Source of the DNA: Lineus longissimus
Lineage: Eukaryota; Nemertea; Pilidiophora; Heteronemertea; Lineidae
Reading direction: 5' to 3'
NCBI RefSeq assembly: GCF_910592395.1
Contig: NC_088312.1
Location: forward strand, 11,408,001 to 11,472,000
Length of the DNA: 64,000 nucleotides
Shown: one piece after another, positions 49,661 through 59,860 of the stretch
Layout: each line of letters starts with the position of its first letter
Position numbering within the stretch: the first letter of the stretch is position 1
Position numbers and translations under genes: made by a program
Notes under the pieces: model-generated
Seen by the model: the letters and a program-made list of their open reading frames with translations, nothing else
Told to the model about the DNA's origin: nothing
Database searches by the model: none

Positions 49661-50690
49661 GTAGGAATCAGTTCTGCGTATTGTTTCAGAGTTAGTTGTC
49701 TGGGTTCATGAGGCAAAAAGTTAAAAAGCAGAGTGACCAAGACCAAGTTGGGAGAATTTTAAAAAACATGTTTTTAAAGTATCGTGCTGAGATTTTTCCG
49801 AGGTTGTATGGGTTCCCAGTTCCTCAATTTGCGATTAACACATGCTTCTAGTGAGCTGTTTGCCTCGGGGAATCTAGATATCTGATTCATATCGAGTATG
49901 AAATGGCTGCATGCTTACTAAAGATCCAAATTCCTAGGTGTCCGTGGCGTACATGTAGGAGCATTTAACTTAATCGCTATTATTTTATCCCTTCAGATAC
50001 AATATAAGCATTTGCCCTTGTCACATTCATATTTTTTCATTGGAAAGGCCAAGTTTGCACTTGACGTACTTTCAGTTGTCAGAGGCATTTGCCCTCATTC
50101 TCATAGCACCTCCATGCCATCTCATACTCCATATACAAGTACAGTGTACATGTTGGTTAGTATAAGTAGGTAAGAGTCCTGCTGATACTGCTAGTCTCTC
50201 AGCTACATGTAAGGAAAGACATGTACAAAAAAGTGATAAGGTACATGCTTACAAGCAATTTTCCATTTAGGTTTCATAATTCACAATTCTGTTTTGGTGA
50301 ATTACAAAGAAATCGGCAAAATAAAATGCCTGTGTGTGCATATTTAGTAACATACAGAAGTGCTTCCAAATTATGTCTGAGCTGAGACTTCCAAAGGATA
50401 CAACAAAGAAATGAGGGAGGCATCAGATGTGTGATGAATTGGTGAGAAGCCATCCAATTTCTCTCATACAGGATGGGGCCTATTGATAGAATGTTGGTAG
50501 AGAATGTTGAGAATTTTGACCTTAAAGCCTCTTTTTAAAACATCTTCGAGCAATCTTAATGGAAAGACCTTCTCGAGAAAGGACACGGAGAGAGTGCACA
50601 GAGAACTCCTATTCCAAGGACTTGCTAGGAGTAGGACTGATACCAGGATCCATCCTACAAGAGATGTGAAAATTCTTTCCTATTTTGCAG
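49661..50690 (+). other. Intron between unit 3 linker exon and first ZnF exon
   Basis: No finger remnants recognised; several ACATGTA words. Ends in the acceptor tattttgcag. Confidence 0.5.
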
Positions 50691-50936
50691 TTGGCTGATC
50701 CTGTCAGCAAGTTCGGAACTGGCCATTTCCCATCGAGGGCTACTTGTGCATACAAGTGCCATTTCTGTCCGAAGGTCTTCCGTTGGATATCACATCTGAA
50801 ACGTCACGAAACTGGCCACACTGGAGAGAAGCCATATGTGTGCAATATCTGCCACAAGAGGTTTAATAGGAAGGATACTATAAGACTTCACGTGGCTAAC
50901 GTTCATGCTGCCAGTTGGACACCTGATGCCAAATAG
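50691..50936 (+). CDS. Zinc-finger terminal exon 1 of unit 3 (2 fingers)
   Basis: Opens TTG GCT GAT CCT in phase 0 after tattttgcag. Fingers: CHFCPKVF, helix WISHLKR; CNICHKRF, helix RKDTIRL ending HVANVH. Linker TGEKPY. The ending (LHVANVHAASWTPDAK) is matched by LHTFNVHRELLEFPDAV of exon 51253. AATAAA at 50948-50953, only 12 nt beyond the TAG. Confidence 0.93.
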   Translation: MADPVSKFGTGHFPSRATCAYKCHFCPKVFRWISHLKRHETGHTGEKPYVCNICHKRFNRKDTIRLHVANVHAASWTPDAK

Positions 50937-51252
50937 GAATGTTCTGAAATAAAATAAGCCACACAACGTCGAAAAGGAAAGAAGGCGGTGGTCCATTGGC
51001 ACCACATCTGCTCTTATCTTTAGGCTGCTGTTCATCAAGTACCAGACTGCCTGGGCTAGTCCTACCAGCTACGTGATGAGTTCAAGTTTTCCCTGGATTA
51101 TTCAGGATGCAGGTGCCAATCCCAGATGCCCAGTCCTCTTTCTGAGCTGAGATGTTTCGAATTTCAGGAGGTCATCTTGAAGAAGAGAACCAAGTTTATT
51201 GTTGTAATTGCTGCAAAAAATCCTAATCTTGGTCCTCTTCTTCATCTTGCAG

Positions 51253-51573
51253 TCCATGCGTACAAGGATCGAAAAAGTTCCAAGTTTATCCTCGGAATCA
51301 TTTCGTTGCAATGTGTGTCATCTTTCGGTGAGCTCAGCTCCTTCTTTGGTTCGACATATGAGGATTCACACAGGAGAGAAACCATATGCGTGCCATCTTT
51401 GCAGCGCAGCGTTTTCTCAGAGTAACTCGTTGCACCGGCACGTTAGACTTCATACAGGAGAAAAGCCATTCAAATGCAGTTTCTGTGAGAAAAAGTTTCA
51501 TCGTCGAGACGCTATTAGACTACATACCTTTAATGTTCACAGGGAACTGCTGGAATTCCCAGATGCTGTGTAA
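51253..51573 (+). CDS. Zinc-finger terminal exon 2 of unit 3 (3 fingers)
   Basis: Phase-0 start TCC ATG CGT ACA after cttcatcttgcag. Fingers: CNVCHLSV, helix SAPSLVR; CHLCSAAF, helix QSNSLHR; CSFCEKKF, helix RRDAIRL with HTFNVH. The last finger is a duplicate of that in exon 50691, with an added first finger. Stop TAA; AATAAA at 51613-51618, 40 nt later. Confidence 0.94.
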   Translation, partial: SMRTRIEKVPSLSSESFRCNVCHLSVSSAPSLVRHMRIHTGEKPYACHLCSAAFSQSNSLHRHVRLHTGEKPFKCSFCEKKFHRRDAIRLHTFNVHRELLEFPDAV

Positions 51574-51942
51574 AGAAACAAGTGTTCAAGAAACTTTCCC
51601 CCACTTCAGTAAAATAAACTGAAATTGGACTAATAACATAAAATACTACATATATGTGCATGTAGTTTTAAGTTTTGTTGCAGAGACACCATGAACAGAC
51701 TGTACCTTTCAAGTAAAGGACAACCTTGAGGCTGACGAATTCTGTCTATTGTACAATCCTCGTCATACTAGGTACTCAGTCCAACCTACATCTACATTTA
51801 TTTATTTCCTTTTTTCTTCTTCAGAATGTAAATGTAAGCTTACTACATGTACTATGTTACACAGAAAACATAAATGGCGTTTCTCCCGTAAAACCCTGAG
51901 TATAAATGAACACTAAAACCAGCTTTCCTCTTGTTCTTTCAG

Positions 51943-52239
51943 TTCATATTGAAGAACAAGAGACAAGGCTCGGTCATGGAGGATGATCGCAAAAGAAAGT
52001 GTCCAATTTGTGGGATACAGGTTAATCAGCATAAATTGAGGTGGCACATGCAGACTCATTCAGACGATAAGTCATTTCGATGTTCAATTTGTCCCAAGGC
52101 ATTTCGTCAGAAATCTTGCCTGACCCGTCATCTTCGTATTCATACAGGAGAAAAGCCATTCGTGTGTAAAACTTGTGGGCGTGGTTTCGCTCAGATTGGA
52201 AATTTGAGCGTGCATCAAGTTGTTCATTTTGAAACGTAA
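51943..52239 (+). CDS. Zinc-finger terminal exon 3 of unit 3 (3 fingers)
   Basis: Opens TTC ATA TTG AAG in phase 0 after tgttctttcag. Finger 1 ([20 protein letters not shown]) is one residue short of the standard Cys-His spacing. Fingers 2 and 3: QKSCLTR and QIGNLSV. Linkers SDDKSF and TGEKPF. Ends HFET, TAA; AATAAA at 52253-52258, 14 nt on. Confidence 0.93.
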   Translation, partial: FILKNKRQGSVMEDDRKRKCPICGIQVNQHKLRWHMQTHSDDKSFRCSICPKAFRQKSCLTRHLRIHTGEKPFVCKTCGRGFAQIGNLSVHQVVHFET

Positions 52240-52451
52240 CTAGCGCATAGAAAATAAAGACACTTCTTCTTATGGACCAGTGCACAGTGGAGATTCAATT
52301 GTTTGTGTCATATCACTTACTGGAAGTTTATGTGGCTCATGTGTGTTGCTAGGACTCCCAGGCCGACCGCGTCGTTCGTCACCGCTGTGATTTGACCTGG
52401 GTTGCTAATTTTGACGTGATTTCTCCCCTGTCTTATGTCATGGAGTAAGCA

Positions 52452-52473
52452 CCCCCCCCCCCCCCCCCCCCCC
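52452..52473. repeat. Homopolymer C tract (22 nt)
   Basis: A 22-base run of C in the spacer after exon 51943-52239. A similar C run occurs at about 59861-59877. Length may be unreliable in assembly. Confidence 0.8.
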
Positions 52474-53070
52474 GTGTTCGACCCTATGTCGTTACTCGAT
52501 TCTCCTGGAAATAATCTACTTGGCTGTGAGGTTGTGTGTTCATCACCAAACATTTGAAAAGAACTGCCATTGGGCTCCAACCTAAAGGATGGCAGATTGT
52601 TGTAATATCATGCTACATGTACATGTTTGTACAGTAAATGCATATATATTTTTCCAATCATTTGCAATAAAAAGTGAATAAAATATTCAGAAATTAGTGT
52701 CAGTTTATTCACCAGTTTTCTCACAAGCCATTTGTTTTTCGAACAAATTGGAAAGTCCATGGGATGTCAAAACAGTTTATGTTATGATGTTGCCTTGAGA
52801 GGATTCGACAAGCAACAAGTGATTTACCCAATATGGAAAGTCCCAGTGACATGGATTGTCTTTGGCCTGCTGATTTGCACCGTGATAAGGAGCCTTTGTG
52901 TGCCAGTCCGGTGGATGTCGAATATTTGAAAATTTGTTGTAGGTCCATTCGATTTTTTTAGAGAAGAACCTGGCCCCGGGAAAATGTGCCAAAAAAGACG
53001 ATGTATGCAACTTCCCTGCCTTGGTGTAGCGTATTCATGAATAAAAATAATTATTTTTAAAAACATGAGA
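52474..53070 (+). other. Intronic spacer
   Basis: No supported gene. Contains a possible AATAAA near 52665. Confidence 0.35.
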
Positions 53071-53075
53071 CTTGG

Positions 53076-53195
53076 GCAAAAAAAGTTAATGTTATGTTTC
53101 TGGTTTCATTGTCAACTGAAAATGGATGCAGTCATGCAGGGTTTGAATTGACATGGGCGAAAAACCAGAATCATAACATTAACTTTTTTTGGCCT
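53076..53195. repeat. Short foldback repeat
   Basis: gcaaaaaaagttaatgttat at the left pairs with ataacattaactttttttgg at the right; arms about 30 bp, loop about 60 bp. Probably a MITE. Confidence 0.75.
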
Positions 53196-53288
53196 TAGCC
53201 TTGTTCTCTTCATGTCTCTTTACCGTTGTACCTAGTCAACTATGTGCTTGACCAAGGTTGGGAAGACACTAAACCCGATGACCAGTCC

Positions 53289-53729
53289 TACCAATGTCAC
53301 GATGGTACGAAGACATTTAAACAACGCGAAGAATTCAATACACATATGAGGAAACACGCTCTCGACAACGCATCCTTACAAATGTGAGACTTGTAAAAGG
53401 TCTTACATGAGGAAGGACAGTTTGAAAGAACATCATTGCTTACACACTGGAGGGAAACCATACGCTTGTAAAAAGTGCAACGAACATTTCACCTTTAGGA
53501 GCGTTTTGAATAATCATAAATGTATCGGTAACAAGGAGTTGAAATTAAAGTTGGAGATCAAGCTAAAGAAGTGTGGTGTTTGTGTCCATATTGTGGGATA
53601 TTGTTTGCGAGGAAAGATGGCATGAGGGAGCATATGCGAGTCCATACAGGAGAGAAACCATATTGCTGTTATGTTTGTGACCAACGTTTTTCAAACAGGA
53701 GTAGCTTAAAGAAACACAAGTGTAGTTGA
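53289..53729 (+). pseudogene. Decayed five-finger exon
   Basis: Finger 1 (YQCHDGTKTFKQREEFNTH) has lost its second Cys. A frameshift and TGA follow (about 53383), then intact CETCKRSY (helix MRKDSLKE region) and CKKCNEHF fingers. A second frameshift before CPYCGILF (helix ARKDGMRE) leads to CYVCDQRF and HKCS, TGA. I find no phase-0 acceptor for it. The fingers ending HKC differ from all neighbours, so its origin may be separate. Confidence 0.75.
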
Positions 53730-53845
53730 GGTTAACTGGCTAGACAGCTTTTATAAAGACTACAGGGGCTGTATTATGTTTAATTTCAAAATTTTAAAGT
53801 ATACATTAGACATGAGCAACTCGTTGTTAAATTATTTTGTGTTGT

Positions 53846-54172
53846 AGCCTCATAGCCTAGTGGTTAACACTGCTGGCTACCACGCAATAGGGCCCGGGTT
53901 CGATCCCGGGGAGAACCCAGGATTGTATTTCTGGATGAACCGGCGTGGCTTTCAAGGAACTAAAATTCCTGGCTCTTCACAACACGTACATTAACGTATG
54001 AAATACTCGAGGGTCTGTCGGATGAGACTAAAAGCCGTGGTCCCTTGTAACTGAGTGTCTATGCCAGGGCAAGTAAAAGATCCTACATAGGTGGACAGTA
54101 GCCTATTGTGGACTCCATACCTCCGGCAAAAATCCAATAGGGTTATGACGCCGGTAATGATATGATGATATG
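53846..54172 (+). mobile_element. tRNA-derived SINE
   Basis: The head has an RNA polymerase III A box (tagcctagtgg, 53853-53863) and B box (ggttcgatccc, 53897-53907) at tRNA spacing, a body of about 250 bp and a short atgatatgatgatatgatg tail. The acceptor-arm pairing of a real tRNA is not maintained. Confidence 0.85.
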
Positions 54173-54345
54173 ATGTAAATGTTGGTTGTCTTTGTTTTAA
54201 ATTTTAGAGAGTGATGAAAGTTCTACTCGGACATATTGAAATTGGACATTTGATTGGTATTATTTATTTCCTTTCCTTTTTTTGTGTGGACAAATTTGAA
54301 TTGACATCTAAAAATCTTAGTACGTCTGTTTTTTTGTTTTTCCAG

Positions 54346-54672
54346 CGATACCCAGCATCTACCCCACCGAGCCGAAGGGGACTGTACCGCAGAAGATTTG
54401 GTCATTGGGCAACGGGTCGATATCAGTGCCTAATCTGTGGGAATAGGTTTTCGTTAAAAAAACATTTGGAAGTTCACATTCGTATTCACACAGGAGAAAG
54501 ACCATTTCAATGCGAATATTGCACAAAAGCGTTCACAACGAATGGAAATTTACGCAGTCATCTGAATACGCATACTGGTGCGAAGCCATTCATTTGTCAG
54601 TTCTGTCTCCTTGGATTTGCCCACCAGGGAAATTTGAGGAAACATATGCAGAAGGTACATGGGCAGCAGTAG
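54346..54672 (+). CDS. Zinc-finger terminal exon 4 of unit 3 (3 fingers)
   Basis: Phase-0 start CGA TAC CCA GCA after gtttttccag. Arg-rich leader (PSRRGLYRRRFG). Fingers: CLICGNRF, helix LKKHLEV; CEYCTKAF, helix TNGNLRS; CQFCLLGF, helix HQGNLRK ending HMQKVH. Linkers TGERPF and TGAKPF. Finger 3 resembles the last finger of the broken exon at 55984 (VCQLGVADQSNMRNH). Stop TAG. Confidence 0.94.
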   Translation, partial: RYPASTPPSRRGLYRRRFGHWATGRYQCLICGNRFSLKKHLEVHIRIHTGERPFQCEYCTKAFTTNGNLRSHLNTHTGAKPFICQFCLLGFAHQGNLRKHMQKVHGQQ

Positions 54673-55239
54673 GCCGTGATGAACAGAACATTGTTGGGCC
54701 AAAGGACTGGAATGGGAGTCTTTTTCCATCACAAAAATCTTGTAGTGAAACGGTCAAGTACAAAAGCACACTGCCTCATGTGGTATGTATAAGGCCAGAG
54801 ACCTCTATTAGCCAGCGTGTACATTCTGTGTACATTTTAATGAACATAGGTTGGTGAAAAAAGTACACCAAGGGTGCTTTAATTCCCACCAAATTTTATA
54901 TGTGTTATGAAGAGGCTTTTATCAAAATAATAGTAAAAATTCAAAACATTCCAATACCGATTGCCTGAGAAAAATTGATTTGTGTACAGGATTGCCATCA
55001 AATCGTCACTCGCGGACTGATATGGGCCAATAAGAATACAAGTCCTAAACTGCCCACTGACACAATATTTCCTTCAATTAATTATCAAAAAGTATATCCC
55101 TGTTATGGCCTGGCTCTGTAGATTAAGAATCCACCAAAGATTGAAGAATAAATCCACTTTCACCCATCACAGTCATGTATTTACCACAGCTTCACAGTTC
55201 AGTACGGACTATGTGTCAGATACATGTCTCTGCCCATAA
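54673..55239 (+). other. Intronic spacer
   Basis: No finger remnants. Ends at the left terminus of the Harbinger-type element. Confidence 0.4.
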
Positions 55240-55957
55240 GGCTGGGTTCACATAGAACTATACGGTATTCGGTATACGCTATTCGATATACGCTATTCGG
55301 TATTTGCTATACGCTATACGGGCACGGCGAGTCACATAGGGTAGCATGCGTGCGGTATTCGGTCTTTTGGCGCCGATCAGATGGACAGTTCAGACGAAGA
55401 AGATTTGGCTCTTCTCCTCTTAGCCGAGGATGAAGCTGACCAGGCACAAAGACCAAAGAAAGAAAGAACAGAATGGGTGCGGCAGCACTTTAAGATGATA
55501 CCTCCGTTGGGGGAGTACCACAGGACATTTAAAAACCTCATGGATCATCCAGATGTTAATTAAAAGAATCATTTAGTTGATTAGTAATAAAACATGTAAT
55601 GAAGGCATGTACTTAGAAATTGCAATAAAATGAGTAAAAATGAGTACTATTGTTTCTAACTTATCCTATAGTATGCAAAAAATCGTTTAATAATTGTGAT
55701 AGATAACATTAAAATGCATGTTCTTACCAAGTCCTCTTATCACTTCTGAACAGTGTGGTATACGCTGCACGAAAATCGAACGCGCACGATTCCCACTATA
55801 CTATACTATACTATACACAGGTATACAACCTTTTCGAATAGTGCCCTCTTATGTGACCCGGTATTGTGAAATTTCCTTGTTCGATTTCAGGTACCCGCGT
55901 GCCCTGGCAAAACGTGCACCGAATACCCGAATAGTATAGTTCTATGTGAACCCAGCC
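55240..55957 (+). mobile_element. PIF/Harbinger-type element, internally deleted
   Basis: Terminal inverted repeats ggctgggttcacatagaact and agttctatgtgaacccagcc, flanked by TAA on both sides (55237-55239 and 55958-55960), the 3-bp duplication expected of the superfamily. 718 bp. It contains a transposase-side N-terminal fragment (55381-55563) and tandem ctata/ctattcggtata repeats near both ends. The right end is 26 bp from the next ZnF exon. Confidence 0.85.
55381..55563 (+). pseudogene. Harbinger transposase N-terminal fragment
   Basis: Sixty codons starting MDSSDEEDLALLLLAEDE, continuing to WVRQHF and EYHRTFKNLMDHPD, then stop. The acidic start and the W-V-x-x-x-F ... E-(Y/F)-H-x-x ... 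L-x-x-H-P-D pattern is characteristic of PIF/Harbinger transposase N-termini. The catalytic DDE domain is absent, so it is a deletion derivative. Confidence 0.7.
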
Positions 55958-55983
55958 TAAGAGCTTTTATTAATTTTTGACAG

Positions 55984-56518
55984 TGCAAACGTGGATTTGA
56001 TGAACAGAACGGAAGAGGACGGAACCTGGGAAGATTTGACCACCGGGCACCACGTCCATTTCAATGCCAAATTTGTTGGAAAATATTTTCGCAAAAAGGG
56101 CATGTTGATGTTCACTGTTCACATGCGTATTCATACAGGAGAAAGACCATATGTGACCCATTCCAGCAAAACCAGTCGCATGTCGCTCTGAGCTTGACAG
56201 GTTGAGACGGACCGTTTGTTCATTTCACTATTGTCTGCCTTTTGTGAAATCTGACGACATCAATTTCTTCTATTATCTCCAGGTGTCATATAGGCTCATC
56301 TTATGTGCGACATGCGACTGGTTTTGCTAGAACGTGTCACATATGTGTGCAATGTATGCACAAAGGCAATTACAACTTATGGAAATCTACGAGCTCACAT
56401 GACTATGCATACTGGTGCAAAGCCGTTTGTGTGTGGGGTATGTCAGCTTGGAGTTGCTGACCAGAGTAACATGAGGAATCATATGAAGAAGGCACACAGG
56501 CAGTGGCGACACACATGA
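55984..56518 (+). pseudogene. Zinc-finger exon broken by a 7-bp duplication and a MITE
   Basis: Phase-0 start TGC AAA CGT GGA after atttttgacag. Leader, then finger 1 (CQICWKIFSQKGHVDVH), where tgttcac is tandemly duplicated (56109-56122), shifting the frame. The linker reaches TGERPY, at which point a 190-bp MITE (56152-56341) is inserted. Finger 2 continues as CNVCTKAI, helix TYGNLRA, then CGVCQLGV, helix DQSNMRN, and stops at TGA 56516-56518. The C-terminal fingers are intact. Confidence 0.85.
56152..56341 (+). mobile_element. MITE, TA-flanked, TGTGACCC family, inside a finger linker
   Basis: Begins TGTGACCCATTCC and ends AACGTGTCACA; the target TA is duplicated. The target lies in the Tyr codon of the GERPY linker. 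Removing the element and one TA restores the linker codons, so the insertion is precise. Confidence 0.9.
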
Positions 56519-56759
56519 TTGAAATCTCAACTGTTCCGCCCAGCCTGCCTTGATGAAGCTGGTAGTGAATGAGAATCACAATAGTGCCTTCGAACTTTAG
56601 TATGTGTTTTATGCTGCCTTGTGTCGAGGGAGAGATGTGTAAATCTACTGACAAAATATTCCAAAAGATGTGATTTCAGATTGTACCGATAGACTGCTTT
56701 TGAAGAAAGAAAAACTTAGGTTTAGGATTTTGATATATTACTGATCGAAGGTCCACATA

Positions 56760-56982
56760 TGTGACTCGCTCTACCAAAACTAGGCGCTTGTCGCATCTGA
56801 ACTCGACAGGTTGATACGGACTTGTTATTCATTTCCCTATAGTAGACCTTTTGTGAAATCTATTACAAACTGATTTGGTCACATTTCACAAAAGGTCTAC
56901 AATAGGGAAATGAACAACAAGTCCGTATCAACTTGTCAAGTTCAGATGCGACAAGCGCCTAGTTTTGGTAGAGCGGGTCACA
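56760..56982. mobile_element. Foldback MITE, TGTGACTCGCTC family (copy 2)
   Basis: TA on both sides; long arms as in 11013-11202, with an extra internal piece (tagtagaccttttgtgaaatc) that lets nearly the whole 223 bp pair. Confidence 0.9.
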
Positions 56983-57345
56983 TATTTGTAATTTTATGAC
57001 TTCAAACTGATTCTGCTTGGTGCTCAACCACTTAATGCCGCAATAAAATTTTTCTTACCTTACCGCTCTGCCGGAATTAATTGCAGGAAAACAACATTTT
57101 TCGTTTTTGCAGCGGCCATCGATCAAGTGCTGCCAGTTGGTGTTTTTGTGCAGAACGAAGCCGCCTCAGTTTCAGTTTACGCTGGGGATTCCCCACGATT
57201 GTTTGAATAGGGGTTTTAGTACAGGATTTTACATGGAACAATCCTGTGGATGGCTGACGTATATATACGTCTTGCGGCATAGGAGTTCGCGTGTATATAC
57301 GTCTTATGGCATTAGGTGGTTAAAATACAAATTTTGTCTTTACAG

Positions 57346-57654
57346 AAAAGAATGCCCAACAGAGAAGCACACACATCGGTGTTTTTTGAAGGATCGAGAC
57401 GATCGCTCTACAAATGTCAACAATGTGGGACCGTCTCAAGTAGTCACCGGAACCGCGACGTTCATCTCAGGACTCATACAGGAGAAAGACCATTTAAATG
57501 CAACGAATGTGAAAAAAGTTTCACCTCTAAAGGAAATCTACAAGTTCACATGCGTATTCATACAGGAGAGAAGCCATTCAGTTGTAATATTTGTGGAAAA
57601 TGTTTTGCCTGGCCGAATATACTTAAAGTACACAAAGTGGTTCACCAAATGTGA
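57346..57654 (+). CDS. Zinc-finger terminal exon 5 of unit 3 (3 fingers)
   Basis: Opens AAA AGA ATG CCC in phase 0 after gtctttacag. Fingers: CQQCGTVS, helix SHRNRDV (Arg where the core Leu is usual); CNECEKSF, helix SKGNLQV; CNICGKCF, helix WPNILKV. Linkers TGERPF and TGEKPF. Ends HQM, TGA. Just after the stop, CEKVLPQNGIYELREGIQ and DEKPFTYTIC in another frame are remnants of one more finger. Last intact ZnF exon in the window. Confidence 0.93.
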   Translation, partial: KRMPNREAHTSVFFEGSRRSLYKCQQCGTVSSSHRNRDVHLRTHTGERPFKCNECEKSFTSKGNLQVHMRIHTGEKPFSCNICGKCFAWPNILKVHKVVHQM

Positions 57655-57739
57655 AAAAGTTTTGCCTCAAAATGGAATTTACGAACTGAGAGAAGGTATC
57701 CAGACCGACGAGAAACCATTCACTTACACTATTTGTTGC

Positions 57740-57950
57740 TTTGTCGGGTGATTACACTTAAACATAACATATGAAGATTTATTCAGGTGATTACACTTAA
57801 ACATAACATGTAGATTTATTCAGGAGATTACACTTAAACATAACGTGTGAAGATTTATTCAGGTGATTACACTCAAACGTAACATGTAGATTTATTCAGG
57901 AGATAACACTTAAACATAACGCGTGAAGATTTATTCAAGGTGGAAAGAAA
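57740..57950. repeat. Minisatellite, 37/39-bp alternating units, five copies
   Basis: tgattacacttaaacataac with a tail gaagatttattcagg (39 bp) alternates with a 37-bp form lacking ga; five units from 57747 to 57945. Confidence 0.92.
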
Positions 57951-58064
57951 ACGATTTACTAACAGTATCGGTGGCAAAATTTTGCTAACTGTTGGAATAT
58001 TGTATCATCATTTGAGTGATATTTTTGAAAATTAAAACGCATGCAGAAATTTCCCGACTTACAG

Positions 58065-58290
58065 AACTGAAGGCCAATCTGTGGCGCCATCTCTGCTCAC
58101 CGTTTGAACTTCGCAGTCCAGATGTGAACGCACACAGGCCATTGCCCCTTTAAGTGTTGCGATGCTTTTGCCAAGAAAGGAAATCTCCACATTCATATGA
58201 GAATTCACACAGGAAAAAAAACCATGCGAGTGTATAATTTGTTTGAAGCAGTTTTCCAGGTTAGATGCCATGAAGTCACAGTGTTAAGAA
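58065..58290 (+). pseudogene. Decayed zinc-finger exon
   Basis: An acceptor-like gacttacag precedes stop-filled sequence; at 58140-58215 PFKCCDAFAKKGNLHIHMRIH and TGKKTM are readable, with the Cys pair collapsed, and the following finger is shifted and stopped. Confidence 0.7.
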
Positions 58291-58529
58291 CTTGGAATTG
58301 TTAAAAGCAGGCTCTTGTGTGTTGGTAGTAAGGCATTGTTTTGGAGTTGATTGCCAGACTATTTAGCTCTTATTTTCAAGTGCATGTAGTTCATGCTGCA
58401 ATCTTTAACTGATGCAATAGCTGTGGGTCAGAAACCATGAAGTCACATAGTTAAAATTGTTAAAAGCAGATTCTTTTATGCTGTCAGTGAAGCTGTGTTT
58501 GTCAGTCAATTGTGGGGCTATTGAAACGT

Positions 58530-59860
58530 GCTCTGTATTGCACCACATATTCCCTGTTAACATGGTTAAGACTTGAATAAAGGCTTGATTGATTAAAAAT
58601 TCCTATGTTATTAATTTAGATGTTTAAAGATCATTTACTGCATCTATATTTTATCAAAGGGTACAAGGAAGGCCGCCCTTTTGAGTAGGGATAGTGGCAC
58701 CCCAATACGATTAATAACGTGTTCTGTATCACACTGTTAACATGGTTAAGACTTGAATAAGGGCATGATGAGTGATTAAAAATTCCTATGTTATTAATTT
58801 AGATGTTGAAAGATCATACTGCATCTATATTTTATCAAAGGGTACAAGGAAGGCCACCTTTTTGAGTAGGGATAGTGGCATCCCAAGATGATTAATAACG
58901 TGCTCTGTATCGCACTACATATTCCCTGTTAACATGGTTAAGACTTGAATAAAGGCTTGATTGATTAAAAATTCCTATGTTATTAATTTAGATGTTGAAA
59001 GATCATTTACTGCATCTATATTTTATCAAAGTGTACAAGTAAGGCCCCCTTTTTGAGTAGGGATAGTGGCACCCCAAGATGATTAATAACGTGCTCTGTA
59101 TCTCACTACATATTCCCTGTTAACATGGTTAAGACTTGAATAAAGGCTTGATTGATTAAACATTCCTATGTTATTAATTTAGATGTGGAAAGATCATTTA
59201 CTGCATCTATATTTTATCAAAGTGTACAAGTAAGGCCGCCTTTTTGAGTAGGGATAGTGGCACCCCAAGATGATTAATAACGTGCTCTGTATCTCACTAC
59301 ATATTCCCTGTTAACATGGTTAAGACTTGAATAAAGGCTTGATTGATTAAACATTCCTATGTTATTAATTTAGATGTTGAAAGATCATTTACTGCATCTA
59401 TATTTTATCAAAGGGTACAAGGTAGGCCACCTTTTTGGGTAGGGATAGTGGCATCCCAAGATGAGTAATAATGTGCTCTGTGTCAAACTACATATTCCCT
59501 GTTAACATGGTTAAGACTTGAATAAAGGCTTGATTGATTAAAAATTCCTATGTTATTAATTTAGATGGTGAAAGATCATTTACTGAATCTATAATTTATC
59601 AAAGGGTACAAGGAAGGCCGCCTTTTTGAGTAGGGATAGTGGCACCCCAAGCTAATCACAAGATGATTTATAACGTGTTCTGTATCACACTACATATTCC
59701 CTGTTAACATGGTTAAGACTTGAATAAAGGCATGAGTGATTAAAAATTTCTACGTTATTAATTCATGTGTCGAAAGATCATTTACTGCATTTATATTTTA
59801 TCAAAGGGTACAAGGAAGGCAGCCTATATTAAGCCTTGTTAATTAGGGATAGGCCCCACT
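58530..59860. repeat. Satellite array, ~185-200 bp unit, about seven copies
   Basis: The unit runs from tattccctgttaacatggtt through gacttgaataaaggc, ttattaatttagatg and gggatagtggca to cgtgctctgtatc. Starts near 58545, 58730, 58917, 59108, 59299, 59490 and 59693. Units keep an AATAAA and differ by 5-10% by eye. Confidence 0.93.

Noticed and set aside
53846-53925. A tRNA gene
   Set aside because: A and B boxes are present, but the acceptor stem does not pair and a long SINE body with a short tandem tail follows.
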